Shown piece after piece: positions 1 through 8,764 of a DNA stretch of 64,000 bases (the first letter of the stretch is position 1; each line of letters starts with the position of its first letter). The notes beneath the pieces were generated by a model. It was given only the letters and a program-made list of their open reading frames with translations. It was not told the DNA's origin and made no database searches. Source of the stretch: Stygiobacter sp. (GTDB lineage: Bacteria; Pseudomonadota; Alphaproteobacteria; Rhodospirillales; Magnetospirillaceae). Where the stretch lies: assembly GCA_006218045.1 (NCBI GenBank), contig VBWB01000004.1, forward strand, positions 1 to 64,000. The letters are read 5' to 3'. A program made the position numbers and the translations under genes.

Positions 1-2
1 TT

Positions 3-204
3 TTTGATGCGATCTTGTGGTTGGCGCGTTCAGGGGCACGTTGGCGCGATTTGCCCGAGAAGCGTTTCGGGCGATCCAGACATGGAATGGATCGCCATCG
101 ATGCGACCGTCATCCTGACCTCCAAGGCCGACACCCTGACCGAGGGAACGGCGCGGCATATCCTGGAGCATAACCGGACGTGGAAGGCAGTGTGCCGCCC
201 TTAG
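3..204 (+). pseudogene. IS5-family transposase remnant with internal deletion
   Basis: Frame 3 from base 3 reads FDAILWLARSGARWRDLPEK, the N-terminal helix region of IS5-family DDE transposases. At about base 72 the reading frame changes and continues as DPDMEWIAIDATVI, the start of the catalytic domain with its first Asp. The roughly 25 residues that normally separate these blocks are missing, so the two pieces were joined by an out-of-frame deletion. The sequence after DATVI does not match the family and ends at a stop at 202-204. The element is non-functional and its left end lies outside the window. Family assignment is from motif recognition only. Confidence 0.6.
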
Positions 205-323
205 CCTTTCGATCCGTGAACATGAGTGGAACACGAAGGGCGCCGCATGCGCCATCCGTGCGCCACGGAACAAAATGTAATCCGTGAAAACGGCGGAAAA
301 CCGCGAATTTCGCGAAAGGCTAA
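201..323. repeat. MITE-like element bounded by 11-bp inverted repeats
   Basis: TTAGCCTTTCG at 201-211 is matched exactly by its reverse complement CGAAAGGCTAA at 313-323, enclosing 101 bp with no coding potential. Internally, the motif ATCCGTG recurs at three places. It directly abuts the transposase remnant. A small non-autonomous element or palindromic intergenic repeat is the most economical reading, but only one copy is visible here. Confidence 0.45.
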
Positions 324-343
324 TGCGTGGTGAGAACAAAAAG

Positions 344-380
344 AAAAAGCCCCTGGAAACCGCAGTTTCCAAGGGCTTTT
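344..380 (-). terminator. Rho-independent terminator downstream of the tRNA-Met fragment
   Basis: Read on the minus strand, AAGCCCTTGGAAAC and GTTTCCAGGGGCTT form a stem of about 14 bp with a 4-nt loop, followed by a T-rich run (CTTTTTCTTTTT). It lies 15 nt beyond the CCA end of the truncated tRNA and is probably the native terminator of that tRNA gene. Confidence 0.75.
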
Positions 381-394
381 CTGCCTCGCAAGGT

Positions 395-453
395 TGGTAG
401 CGGGAGAGGGACTTGAACCCCCGACCCCAGGATTATGATTCCCGTGCTCTAAC
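395..453 (-). pseudogene. 3' fragment of elongator tRNA-Met (CAT)
   Basis: On the minus strand, the sequence from GTTAGAGC through the anticodon arm (stem CGGGA/TCCTG, loop ATCATAA, anticodon CAT), variable loop, T arm and acceptor 3' strand to CCA matches an alphaproteobacterial elongator tRNA-Met. The 5' acceptor strand, which should read about AGCGGGA, and most of the D arm are absent upstream; the sequence there is unrelated. About 59 of 77 nt remain. Loss of the 5' part while the 3' end and terminator stay intact is what a displaced att site left by tRNA-targeted integration looks like. A simple deletion is also possible. Confidence 0.75.
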
Positions 454-596
454 GAGAGGCCGTTCGTATAAAGGCTCTGTTTGGTCCTGTCAAGCGGCCT
501 TCGTCACATTTTTGCGTACTGTCGATTTGCCGTCTGTGCGCAGGCAAGCTATGGTTGACCCGGGGTGATCGAAGGCGCGGAACGGGACGATCGACG

Positions 597-3194
597 ATGG
601 GGGCAGGCGCGACGCCGGCAAGCGTGTATGAGCAGGCCTTTCGCCATTGCCGCGACGGCTTGGTATTGGTCGACCGCGTGGGGGCGGTGTTGTCCGCCAA
701 CATGGCCATGGTCGGTTTGCTGCCCGGCTGGCCGTTTGATGCGGTTGGTCATGTTTATGCGGATTTGACCGGAACTTTTCCCCGTGTCGGAGAGTGGCGG
801 CTTGATCTGGCCGATGGCCGCGTCATCGAAATCTGCGGTGACGATTGCGGTGACGGGCTGGTGCTGACCCATCGCGACATCACCGCCCAAAGCCGGGCGC
901 TTGGCCGTCTGAGCGATCTGGAAACCGAGTTGGAACAATCGTTGGGCTTGGCCAGCATGGGCAGCTGGCGGCTGGATCAGCACACCATGATGCTGTACCT
1001 GTCGCGCGAGCACGGCGTCATGTTGCAAGGCATCGCCGAGGCCATGGCCCTGCCGGTGGCCGATTTCGTCGAGCGCTTTGTCCATCCCGATGACTGGCCG
1101 GTGCTATCGGGACGTTTGGCCAACGTCTCCGCCTTGGGTTGGCCCGAGGGCTTCACCGAGCATTTCGAGTATCGCGCCTTGCACCCCGACGGGCGGATAT
1201 TGCACATGGCGGTGACCTCGGCCATCCGGGCCGGGCGGGTGGTGGGGGTGACCCAGAACATCACCGAACGCAAGCGCATGGTCGAAGCGGTCGAGGCCAA
1301 TGAACGCCGCCTGCGCACCATCATCGAAACCACGCCCTTGCCCCTGGTCATCACTCGGGCCAAGGAAGCCAAGGTACTTTACGCCAATTCGTCGTTTCGG
1401 GCCTTGTTCGACATTCCCGACGATTATGACGGGGTGATTTCGTCCGGGACTTTCTATCAGCACGCCGAGGACCGTGAACGGCTGATCCAGACCCTGGGCC
1501 GCGATGGCGTGGTGCGCAATTTCGAGGCCTTGGGCCGCACCTGGTCCGGGCGGAATTTCTGGGCCAGCGTCACCGCCGCCGTGCTTGATCTGGATGGCGA
1601 GCCGTCGCTTTTCGTCGCCGTCAACGACATCACCGCCGTCAAGAAGCACGAGGCCGAGCTTTACGCCGCCAAGGAGGCGGCGGAAGCGGCGGCGCGCACC
1701 AAGTCGGAATTCCTGGCGATGATGAGCCACGAAATCCGTACCCCCATGAACGGCATCATCGTCATGGCCCGGCTGCTGCTGGATACCGACCTCACCGCCG
1801 AGCAGCGCGACTGGCTGGAGATCGTCACCAGTTCCGGCGACACGCTGATGACGGTGCTGAACGACATCCTGGATTTTTCCAAGCTGGAATCGGGCAAGCT
1901 CGACATCGAGGAACTGCCCTTCGACCTGCCGGCCCTGATCGGTGGCGTGGTCGAGCTGATGCGGGCCAGGGCCGAGGAAAAGGGTCTCAGCATTTCCGTC
2001 CATTACGGCGCCGGGGTGCCGGGGGTCATTCGCGCCGACCCCACCCGCCTGCGTCAGGTTCTGCTTAATCTGGTCGGCAATTCCATCAAGTTCACCGAAG
2101 TGGGCGGCGTCCATCTCGAGCTTAGGGTCGAGTGGCGCGACGGCGACGACCTGATCCTGCGTTTTGCCGTCCGCGACACCGGTATCGGCATTCCGACCGA
2201 GGCGCTGACCCGATTGTTCGCCGCATTTTCTCAGGTGGATTCCAGCATCAATCGCCGCTTCGGCGGCACCGGCCTGGGGCTGGTGATCTGCCAGCGCCTG
2301 GTCAACCTGATGGGCGGTGCCATCGAGGTGGACAGCGTCGAGGGGTACGGCACCACCTTCACCTTCACCCTGCCGGTCAGCGCCGCGCCGTCTTTGGCGG
2401 TGGCCATGGACACGTCGCTGCCGCGCCTGCCGCCGCTTCGCATTCTGCTGGCCGAGGATAATGCGGTGAACCAGAAGGTGGCGCGCGCCGTGCTGGAACG
2501 CCACGGCCACCGGGTCGAGGTGGCCGAGGACGGTGAACAGGCGGTTATGATGGTCGCCGATGCCATGGCCGGGGCCTGGGACGTGGTGTTGATGGACATG
2601 CAGATGCCCGGCATGGATGGCTTGCAGGCCACCGACCGCATTCGTCGCCTCGGCGGTCGGCGGGGCGATGTCCCCATCGTCGCCATGACCGCCAACGCCA
2701 TGAAGGAGGACCGCAACCGCTGTCTGGCCGCCGGCATGGACGGCTATGTGGCCAAGCCCATCGACACCTTGCCGCTCTTCGTCGAACTGGCCCGTGTTCT
2801 GGGGGTCGAGCATGGTGCCGTTTCCTCCGTCGCCCGGCCCCAGGCCGACCAGATTCTTGACCGGCATTCCCTGGAGATTCTGGCCTCGGCGGTCGGGCAC
2901 GAGGCATTGGGCGAGGTTCTCGACAGCGGCCTGGATCATTTCGATCATGTCCGCGGCACCTGGGCGGCGGCCTTCGGCCAGGGCGATTGCGGCGCCATGG
3001 CCTATGTCGCCCACGACATCAAAAGTATCGCCGCCAGTCTGGGCTTGCAGCGTCTGGCCGCCCAGGCCAAGGCGGTGGAAGGCTTGGCCCGGGCCGGCGA
3101 TCGTGACCAGACCATGGCCGTGGGCGCCGGCATGGACGAGCGCATCAATGAAGGCGTGGCCCAATTGCTTTTGTTCCGCGCAGACTTGTCATGA
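597..3194 (+). CDS. Hybrid sensor histidine kinase, PAS-PAS-PAS-HisKA-HATPase-REC-HPt
   Basis: An 865-residue soluble hybrid kinase. Three PAS-like modules (about 10-110, 115-235, 245-355) precede a HisKA domain with the phospho-acceptor His378 (SHEIRTPMNG), an HATPase_c domain (GTGLGL), a receiver with Asp667 (LMDMQMPGMDG) and a C-terminal HPt domain with His806 (AHDIKSIA). All four relay stations are therefore in one chain, and a separate output regulator is expected. No transmembrane helix is seen, so the PAS domains probably sense a cytoplasmic cue such as redox state or a cofactor-bound ligand. ATG 597 is preferred over TTG 555 because GGGA lies 9 nt upstream and the PAS fold starts just after. 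The cognate regulator is not adjacent. Confidence 0.9.
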   Translation: MGAGATPASVYEQAFRHCRDGLVLVDRVGAVLSANMAMVGLLPGWPFDAVGHVYADLTGTFPRVGEWRLDLADGRVIEICGDDCGDGLVLTHRDITAQSRALGRLSDLETELEQSLGLASMGSWRLDQHTMMLYLSREHGVMLQGIAEAMALPVADFVERFVHPDDWPVLSGRLANVSALGWPEGFTEHFEYRALHPDGRILHMAVTSAIRAGRVVGVTQNITERKRMVEAVEANERRLRTIIETTPLPLVITRAKEAKVLYANSSFRALFDIPDDYDGVISSGTFYQHAEDRERLIQTLGRDGVVRNFEALGRTWSGRNFWASVTAAVLDLDGEPSLFVAVNDITAVKKHEAELYAAKEAAEAAARTKSEFLAMMSHEIRTPMNGIIVMARLLLDTDLTAEQRDWLEIVTSSGDTLMTVLNDILDFSKLESGKLDIEELPFDLPALIGGVVELMRARAEEKGLSISVHYGAGVPGVIRADPTRLRQVLLNLVGNSIKFTEVGGVHLELRVEWRDGDDLILRFAVRDTGIGIPTEALTRLFAAFSQVDSSINRRFGGTGLGLVICQRLVNLMGGAIEVDSVEGYGTTFTFTLPVSAAPSLAVAMDTSLPRLPPLRILLAEDNAVNQKVARAVLERHGHRVEVAEDGEQAVMMVADAMAGAWDVVLMDMQMPGMDGLQATDRIRRLGGRRGDVPIVAMTANAMKEDRNRCLAAGMDGYVAKPIDTLPLFVELARVLGVEHGAVSSVARPQADQILDRHSLEILASAVGHEALGEVLDSGLDHFDHVRGTWAAAFGQGDCGAMAYVAHDIKSIAASLGLQRLAAQAKAVEGLARAGDRDQTMAVGAGMDERINEGVAQLLLFRADLS

Positions 3195-3244
3195 GCCGAG
3201 ACACGGCCCATTTGTGACCTGTCACCCCCGGATCAGAGCCATCC

Positions 3245-3874
3245 ATGTTCGCCCACGCCAAGACCCGTATGCCCGACCCAAGCCAAGCCCTGCCCGGGCG
3301 TGACCGGGTGATGCCGGTGCCCGACCGTCATCTGGTTCTGGGCCGGCCTTTGTTGCCGCCATTTCCCGCCGGGTGTCGAAGCCTGCTGGTGGGCATGGGC
3401 TGTTTTTGGGGAGCGGAACGGCGCCTGTGGTCGTTGCCCGGAATATGGGTGACGGCGGTGGGCTATGCCGGCGGCTTCACCCCCAACCCCACCTATGAGG
3501 AAGTGTGCAGCGGCATGACCGGGCATAACGAGGTGGTGCAGGTGGTCTTCGACCCGGTGGAACTGCCCATGGCCCTGTTGCTGCGGGTGTTCTGGGAAAG
3601 CCACGACCCCACCCAGGGCATGCGTCAGGGCAATGACGTGGGCACCCAGTACCGGTCGGGCCTTTATGTGGCCGACGCGGAAATGCGTCAGGCGGCCCTG
3701 GACAGCCGTCAGGCCTATGGAGCAAGGCTGGCGGCAGCGGGAATGGGAATGATCACCACCGAAATCGTCGACGCCCCCACGTTTTATTATGCCGAGGCCT
3801 ATCACCAGCAATATCTGGCCCGCAATCCCCACGGTTATTGCGGCTTGGCCGGCACCGGAATTTCCTGTGGGTGA
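3245..3874 (+). CDS. msrA: Peptide methionine-S-sulfoxide reductase MsrA
   Basis: This 209-residue protein reduces the S epimer of methionine sulfoxide in proteins and free methionine, using thioredoxin for recycling. The catalytic motif GCFWG is present (Cys53), followed by the family blocks [19 protein letters not shown] and GTQYRSG. Cysteines near the C terminus (HGYCG and the penultimate Cys208) are suitable resolving cysteines. No signal peptide is evident, so it is cytoplasmic. It lies 50 nt after the hybrid kinase on the same strand, and its last 40 nt overlap the end of the convergent HPt gene. Confidence 0.95.
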   Translation: MFAHAKTRMPDPSQALPGRDRVMPVPDRHLVLGRPLLPPFPAGCRSLLVGMGCFWGAERRLWSLPGIWVTAVGYAGGFTPNPTYEEVCSGMTGHNEVVQVVFDPVELPMALLLRVFWESHDPTQGMRQGNDVGTQYRSGLYVADAEMRQAALDSRQAYGARLAAAGMGMITTEIVDAPTFYYAEAYHQQYLARNPHGYCGLAGTGISCG

Positions 3875-4212
3875 TTGGCCAGATCCCTAAGCGCCTTCAG
3901 CGATGCCCGCGTCAATTCACTCAAAGCCTCGATCTCGGCGCCGGAAACGGTTTCCGCCGGGCGGGGATCGTGCATGAAGCTGTGCGCCGCCAGCGACAAG
4001 GCCCGGCAGCCGACGCTGGAGGCGGCGCCCTTCATCCGGTGCGCCAGGTCAAGGAAGGTGTCGCCGTCGCCGTGTTGCCAGGCATTGAGCATGTCCGCCA
4101 TGACCGGAGGCAGATTGTCGTGGGCTTGAGTCATCAAGGTGGCGAACACACCTTCGCCCACCCACTGCCGCATTTCCATCAGATAGCCGCGATCAAGGAT
4201 GTCATCGCCCAT
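3835..4212 (-). CDS. Stand-alone HPt phosphotransfer protein
   Basis: A 125-residue protein made almost entirely of one four-helix histidine phosphotransfer domain. His58 lies in [13 protein letters not shown], the consensus surrounding the phosphorylated histidine. Such proteins shuttle phosphate between the receiver of a hybrid kinase and a response regulator. It is encoded convergent to msrA, with 40 nt of 3' overlap, and close to the hybrid kinase at 597-3194. Since that kinase already carries its own HPt, this one more likely serves another kinase. ATG at 4212 is preceded by an AGAGAG ribosome site. Confidence 0.85.
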   Translation of the reverse strand: MGDDILDRGYLMEMRQWVGEGVFATLMTQAHDNLPPVMADMLNAWQHGDGDTFLDLAHRMKGAASSVGCRALSLAAHSFMHDPRPAETVSGAEIEALSELTRASLKALRDLANHPQEIPVPAKPQ

Positions 4213-4280
4213 GGCCGTACTCTCTTAATGGTAATGGCGATAGGTTAAGCCTTTTGCCCATCTGTGCGCAATAGTCATGC

Positions 4281-4294
4281 TTGACCGCCGTCAA
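4281..4294. promoter_or_regulatory. FNR/NnrR/DNR-type palindromic operator upstream of norE
   Basis: TTGACCGCCGTCAA is a perfect dyad (TTGAC-N4-GTCAA) that fits the CRP/FNR superfamily consensus TTGAT-N4-ATCAA and the NnrR/DNR variants known to drive nor genes. It ends 34 nt before the norE start codon, consistent with induction under low oxygen or nitric oxide. Which regulator binds cannot be told from the site. Confidence 0.7.
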
Positions 4295-4328
4295 AGGGGG
4301 ACGGGGGGCGGCATGTTAGGGTCCGCGC

Positions 4329-4919
4329 ATGAACGAAATCACCTCAGAGCCCACTTCCGATCCCGCCGAGGATGGCGGCTGGGGGGCATTGTCCGACCTG
4401 CCGGGAAACCCCATCATGTGGGTGCTGATCATCAGTGAATTGCTGGTGTTCGGCGCCTTTTTCGTCGCCTTCGGCATTGCCCGGGTGCTGGACGTGGAAA
4501 CCTTCCGCGCCGGTCAGGCCATGCTGGATGTGCGCATGGGCGGCCTTAATACCCTGGTGCTGGTGACCAGCGGCTGGCTGGCAGCCAAGGCGGTGCAGCG
4601 CCAGAGCGCCGGGGCCGGAGCTGCCGCCCGCGCCTATCTGGCCGGGGCCGGAGCCCTGGGGCTGGTCTTTTTGCTCATCAAGGGGCTGGAATATGCCGCC
4701 AAGGCGGCTCAGGGCATCGACATCGAAACCAACACCTTCTTCACCTTGTTCTATCTGATGACCGGTTTTCATGCCATGCACGTGATCATGGGGGTGATCG
4801 TGCTGGCCATCGTCGGCTGGAAGAACTCTTCCGACAATCTGGAAACCGGCGCCGCCTTTTGGCACATGGTCGACCTGATCTGGCTGATCCTGTTTCCCAT
4901 CGTCTATCTGCTGCGGTGA
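4329..4919 (+). CDS. norE: NorE, heme-copper oxidase subunit III family protein
   Basis: A 196-residue membrane protein of the cytochrome c oxidase subunit III superfamily in its short five-helix form. GNPIMWVLIISELLVFGAFF opens helix 1, and the later helices carry the family signatures TGFHAMHVIMG and FWHMVDLIWLILFP. The short length and pairing with a small subunit IV-like partner indicate NorE, which assists nitric oxide reductase, rather than an aa3 oxidase subunit. It is followed 5 nt later by norF and preceded by an FNR/NnrR-type site. norCBQD are not in this window, so the pair is separated from the catalytic genes. The start has AGGG 8 nt upstream. Confidence 0.85.
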   Translation: MNEITSEPTSDPAEDGGWGALSDLPGNPIMWVLIISELLVFGAFFVAFGIARVLDVETFRAGQAMLDVRMGGLNTLVLVTSGWLAAKAVQRQSAGAGAAARAYLAGAGALGLVFLLIKGLEYAAKAAQGIDIETNTFFTLFYLMTGFHAMHVIMGVIVLAIVGWKNSSDNLETGAAFWHMVDLIWLILFPIVYLLR

Positions 4920-4924
4920 GAACC

Positions 4925-5218
4925 ATGAAGGCCGAAGAAAACCAAGCGCAATGGAGCCGACGTCTGGCCCTGACCTGGGCGGTACTGGTGGGGTTGACCC
5001 TGGTATCGCTGGTGGCCGTGCTGGGTTTCGGCCATTCCGAGGCCGGACTGGCGGCGGTGGCGGTGGCGTTGACCGCCTCGTTCCTCAAGACCCGCATGGT
5101 GCTGGACCACTTTCTTGACCTGCGTCGCGCCGGCTCCGGCTGGCGCGGTTTCTTCAATGGCGCCTTGCTGCTGATCCTATTGATTTTGTTCGTGACTTAT
5201 TTGGCGGCCGATCATTAA
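4925..5218 (+). CDS. norF: NorF / prokaryotic cytochrome oxidase subunit IV-like protein
   Basis: A 97-residue protein with three predicted membrane helices (about 12-35, 38-60, 72-94) and the block ASFLKTRMVLDHFLDLR, typical of small subunit IV-like proteins next to NorE or CyoD. The start is ATG 4925, 5 nt after the norE stop; an in-frame upstream ATG at 4859 would lie deep inside norE and is rejected. It is probably co-transcribed with norE and helps assembly or activity of nitric oxide reductase. Small size makes the exact family call less certain than that of norE. Confidence 0.75.
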   Translation: MKAEENQAQWSRRLALTWAVLVGLTLVSLVAVLGFGHSEAGLAAVAVALTASFLKTRMVLDHFLDLRRAGSGWRGFFNGALLLILLILFVTYLAADH

Positions 5219-5322
5219 CGTTTAAACTACAATTTGCGCTCTCAGGTTGCGTTTTGTGCGCGTGCTCTCTACACTCTCCAGGCCTGACCCTCAAGGGCTA
5301 TGATATCTGGGAGTTGCGAGTC

Positions 5323-6486
5323 ATGAAACGAGCAATCTGCCTTGCCGGCGGTGGTCCCGCCGTGGGCTTGAGCCTGGGGGCGCTCAAACGCCTCTATGAG
5401 GAAGAGGACATTCGTTTCGACGTCTGGTCGCTGGCCTGTATCGGCGCCTGGCTGGGCATCGTCTGGAATCAGGCCGATCCCGGTCGCGAGGTCGAGACGT
5501 CGGAAGCCTTCTTCCGCCAGATTTTCCGTCCCGACGACGTCTATGACCGCTTTCCCATCGCCGCCGCCTTTGCCCCCGATTATCAGGCCAGCGCCACCAA
5601 CATGGTGGAGTTCATCCTTGATCCGGCCAGCTATCGCAATCTGGTGGTGCCGGCGGCGATCCAGGAAGCATGGATGGACATCCTGCGGTTTGCCGGCGAT
5701 CCCGGCCAATGGACCCAGGCCAATTTCAACAGCCTGATTCTCAATCAGGTTCTGGCGGTCAATCCGTTTTCCCGCTTCGTCACCAGTCTGATGTACAAAA
5801 GCAAGACCCGCGGGCTGTCGCGTATCTATTACCCCGACAGCGCCTTCTTGCAGCAGATCGACTTCGCACGTTTATCCGAGCCTGGGCGTCCGGTGCTGTA
5901 CCACAACGCCTACAACCTGACCGACGACCGGCTTGAGCTGTTCAGCAACAAGGACGGCAAGTATCAGGATATCTCGGCCCAGACGCTGTGTGCCTGCTCG
6001 GCCCTGCCGTATATCGAAGAGCCGGTGATCATGGACGGCAAGACCTATTGCGAGGGCGCCACCGTCGACACCGTCAATTTCGAGGATCTGATGCGTAATC
6101 ATCCCGACCTGGATGAAGTCTGGGTCAGCCGCATCCTCGATATCAAGCAGGTGCGCAAGCCGGAAAATCTGTACGACGCCCTCAACAATCTGGTCATGCT
6201 GTTCGCCGCCACCACCAGCGAGGACGACGTCAAGCTGTTCAAGCACCACGTGGCCAAGGACTATCCCAATCTGCGGGTGATCGAGATTCCGGTGGAATTC
6301 AACATCACTTACGACTGGAGCCACTCCAACCTGAACCGCTCCATGGAAGAAGGGTACGACGCCGCCGCCCAGGTGCTGGCCGCCTACCGCCAGGGACGCC
6401 AACTGACACCCGCCGAATCCCATGCGGTTTCGGTGCTGCCGGTGCGCCCACGCCGATCCAAGGCGGCGCTCGGCACGACACAATAA
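5323..6486 (+). CDS. Patatin-like protein with Cys at the nucleophile position
   Basis: A 387-residue patatin-fold protein. The oxyanion-hole glycine motif AGGGPAVG is at residues 8-15. Where patatins carry G-x-S-x-G, this protein reads LACIGAW, placing Cys39 instead of Ser at the nucleophile position and lacking the first Gly. The usual D-G-G/A is represented by DGKTYCEGATVDTVNF, which keeps a DG and an EGA. I recall the same ACIGAW form in other alphaproteobacterial homologues, so it is a feature of the subfamily rather than a local mutation. No signal peptide or membrane helix is seen. ATG 5323 has GGAG 10 nt upstream; the in-frame start at 5254 has no comparable site. The substrate is unknown. 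Confidence 0.75.
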   Translation: MKRAICLAGGGPAVGLSLGALKRLYEEEDIRFDVWSLACIGAWLGIVWNQADPGREVETSEAFFRQIFRPDDVYDRFPIAAAFAPDYQASATNMVEFILDPASYRNLVVPAAIQEAWMDILRFAGDPGQWTQANFNSLILNQVLAVNPFSRFVTSLMYKSKTRGLSRIYYPDSAFLQQIDFARLSEPGRPVLYHNAYNLTDDRLELFSNKDGKYQDISAQTLCACSALPYIEEPVIMDGKTYCEGATVDTVNFEDLMRNHPDLDEVWVSRILDIKQVRKPENLYDALNNLVMLFAATTSEDDVKLFKHHVAKDYPNLRVIEIPVEFNITYDWSHSNLNRSMEEGYDAAAQVLAAYRQGRQLTPAESHAVSVLPVRPRRSKAALGTTQ

Positions 6487-6540
6487 ACGGGCCGGCCGTC
6501 TCGGGCTGCCGGCAAAAGTAGATCAGGGCAGGGGGATGTG

Positions 6541-8241
6541 ATGAGTTTTCTGGACGACGTCAAGATCGGCGCGAAGATCGCGGTGATCCCCATCGTTGCC
6601 ACCATCGGCATGATCGCCATGGCGGTGATCGGCATGCGCGGTCTGGCCAATCAGGAGCGGGCGCTCGACGACATCGCCCGCGTCGCCTTCGCCAAGTCGG
6701 TGGAAAGCGCTCATTTCGCCTCGGTGGTGCAGGCGGCCCATTCCGACCTCTATCGTTTGCTGACCTGGAATGCCGCCGGCGTCGATGCCGTCCAGATGGA
6801 AAAGGTGGAAACCAGCTTCAAGACGGCCTTGGCCGAGGCTGGGAAAATGTTGGGCCGCTATCGCACCGCTTACGCCTTGTCGGCGGAAGAAGCGGCGCTG
6901 GTGGCCAAGACCGACAAGGCCTTGGGCCTGTACAAGGAAAATACCGCGCAGGTGCTGTCCATGCAGGCTTTGGATTTCACCGCCGCCGTTTCATTCATGT
7001 GGACGGCGCAGGACAGTTTCCAGGCGTTGATGGTGGATTCCCGGTCGATGATCGCACTGGAAAGCCGTCTGGTGGATGAATCCAAGGCTCAGGCCAGTGA
7101 GGCGGCGGGGCGCACCCGCGCTTTGTTCATCGGTATTTCCGTCGCCGCGCTGTTGACCCTGGTGGCCATCGCCTTCGTCCTGGGCCGGATCATCGCCCGC
7201 GCCGTCGGCGGCATGACCGGGGCGATGGAGCGGTTGGCCCAGGGCCAGTTGGATGTGGTGGTGCCGTCCGTCGGTCGGCGCGATGAAATCGGCGCCATGG
7301 CCGCCGCCGTCCAGGTGTTCAAGGACAATGCCGTGCGGGTCAAGGCGCTCACCGACGAACAGGAAGCGGTGCGGCGCCAGGCCGAGCAGGACAAGCGCGC
7401 GGCCATGGCCGAACTGGCCGCAAATATCGAAATGACCGTGCGCACCGCCGTCGACGCCGCCTCGGCCGCCGCCGGGGCCATCCGCGGCGAGGCGGAATTG
7501 CTGGCGGCCAATGCCGAAACCGCCTCGGCCCAGACCGAACAGGTGGTGCGGTCGTCGGAAGCGGCCAGCGGCAACGTGGAAACCGTGGCCCAGGCGGCGG
7601 AACGGCTGGTGAGTTCCATTTCCGAGATCGACCGTCAGGTCAGCGAATCGTCCCGTGTCGCCGAAGAGGCGGTGGCCGAGGCGGCACGCACCGACGAAAC
7701 GGTGAAAAGCCTGACCCAGGCGTCGAAAAAAATCGGCGAGGTGGTCGGCCTGATCAACGACATCGCCAGCCAGACCAACCTGTTGGCGCTCAACGCCACC
7801 ATCGAGGCGGCAAGAGCGGGCGACGCGGGAAAAGGCTTCGCCGTGGTGGCGGGGGAAGTGAAGGCCCTGGCCAACCAGACCACGCGGGCCACCGACGAGA
7901 TCGCCGGCGAGATCAATTCCATGAAGGCCGCCACCGACGAGGCGGTACGGGCCATCGACGGCATCGTCGCCACCATCGGTCGGGTCAGTCAGGCCTTGGC
8001 CGCCATCGCCGGTGCCGTGGCCGAGCAGGGACGCGCCACCGAGGAAATCAGTGTTTCCGTCAGCCAGGCCGCCGACGGCACCAGGGTGGTCAGTGCCGGT
8101 ATCGGCGAGGTGCGGCGGGTGGCGCAGGAAGTGGGCAACGCCGCCGGCAATGTCCACGGCACCACCGAGACCCTGGTGGATGAATTCGAGCGCCTGCAAT
8201 CCGAGGTGGATGCCCTGGTCAGTCGCCTGAAATCCGCGTGA
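6541..8241 (+). CDS. Transmembrane methyl-accepting chemotaxis protein
   Basis: A 566-residue chemoreceptor: TM1 at about 12-34, a periplasmic four-helix-bundle-like sensor (35-190), TM2 at about 193-220, a HAMP domain ([22 protein letters not shown] region) and a long cytoplasmic coiled coil. The signalling tip is intact ([20 protein letters not shown], then [15 protein letters not shown]). There is no C-terminal pentapeptide tether for CheR/CheB. ATG 6541 is preferred to the adjoining GTG 6538 because AGGGGGA is better spaced from it. A secreted Cache protein follows 37 nt downstream and may be functionally linked. The ligand is not identifiable. Confidence 0.9.
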   Translation: MSFLDDVKIGAKIAVIPIVATIGMIAMAVIGMRGLANQERALDDIARVAFAKSVESAHFASVVQAAHSDLYRLLTWNAAGVDAVQMEKVETSFKTALAEAGKMLGRYRTAYALSAEEAALVAKTDKALGLYKENTAQVLSMQALDFTAAVSFMWTAQDSFQALMVDSRSMIALESRLVDESKAQASEAAGRTRALFIGISVAALLTLVAIAFVLGRIIARAVGGMTGAMERLAQGQLDVVVPSVGRRDEIGAMAAAVQVFKDNAVRVKALTDEQEAVRRQAEQDKRAAMAELAANIEMTVRTAVDAASAAAGAIRGEAELLAANAETASAQTEQVVRSSEAASGNVETVAQAAERLVSSISEIDRQVSESSRVAEEAVAEAARTDETVKSLTQASKKIGEVVGLINDIASQTNLLALNATIEAARAGDAGKGFAVVAGEVKALANQTTRATDEIAGEINSMKAATDEAVRAIDGIVATIGRVSQALAAIAGAVAEQGRATEEISVSVSQAADGTRVVSAGIGEVRRVAQEVGNAAGNVHGTTETLVDEFERLQSEVDALVSRLKSA

Positions 8242-8278
8242 ATCATACGTTCCAGACGTAAACCGGAGGGAGAGAACC

Positions 8279-8737
8279 ATGAAGATGTTGAAGACCGCCT
8301 TGCTGGCCGGTGCCGTGATGTTGGCTCAAGGCGGCGCCGCTTGGGCCGATGAGTGCAGCAAGGCCCAGTCCCTGGTGGATAAGGCCATCGGTCATTACGC
8401 TGCCGTCGGCAAGGACAAGTCGTTCGTTGATTTCATGGATAAGGGCAACAAGGATTGGGTGGATGGCGAGTTGTACGTCATCGTTTCCACCATGGACGGC
8501 ATCTTCAAGGTGCACGCCATCAATCCCAAGCTGATCGACAATCCGGCCCTGCCGGCGCTCAAGGACACCAACGGCGTGATGATCATCCAGGAGATGATCC
8601 GTGTCGGTAAGGAAACCCCGGCGGGTGGCTGGGCCAAATACACCTGGACCCACCCGGAAACCAAGAAGCTGGCCCCCAAGCACACATGGGTGAAAGTCAA
8701 GGATAACCAATTGTTCATGGTTGGCTGCTATCCTTGA
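8279..8737 (+). CDS. Secreted single-Cache (sCache_2-like) domain protein
   Basis: A 152-residue protein with a clear signal peptide (MKMLKTALLAGAVMLAQGGAAWA, cleavage after AWA near residue 23). The mature part has the single-Cache pattern: an N-terminal helix (SKAQSLVDKAIGHYAAVG), then VSTMDGIFKVHAINPKLIDN, GWAKYTWTHPETKK and a C-terminal strand. Cache domains bind small molecules such as carboxylates. Free periplasmic versions exist beside receptors. Because it lies directly behind the chemoreceptor gene and before a terminator, co-transcription is likely, and it may present a ligand to that receptor. That partnership is inference. GGAGGGAG serves as ribosome site. Confidence 0.8.
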   Translation: MKMLKTALLAGAVMLAQGGAAWADECSKAQSLVDKAIGHYAAVGKDKSFVDFMDKGNKDWVDGELYVIVSTMDGIFKVHAINPKLIDNPALPALKDTNGVMIIQEMIRVGKETPAGGWAKYTWTHPETKKLAPKHTWVKVKDNQLFMVGCYP

Positions 8738-8764
8738 TCCTGGGTTACTTCGCTTTAATAGGGG

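Noticed and set aside
1104-3164. 686-residue open frame antisense to the hybrid kinase
   Set aside because: His/Gln/Gly-rich translation typical of the shadow frame of a GC-rich gene; the sense frame has complete kinase domains.
3835-4212. Possible overlap artefact between msrA and the HPt gene
   Set aside because: Both have full family motifs up to the overlap; a 40-nt convergent overlap is acceptable.
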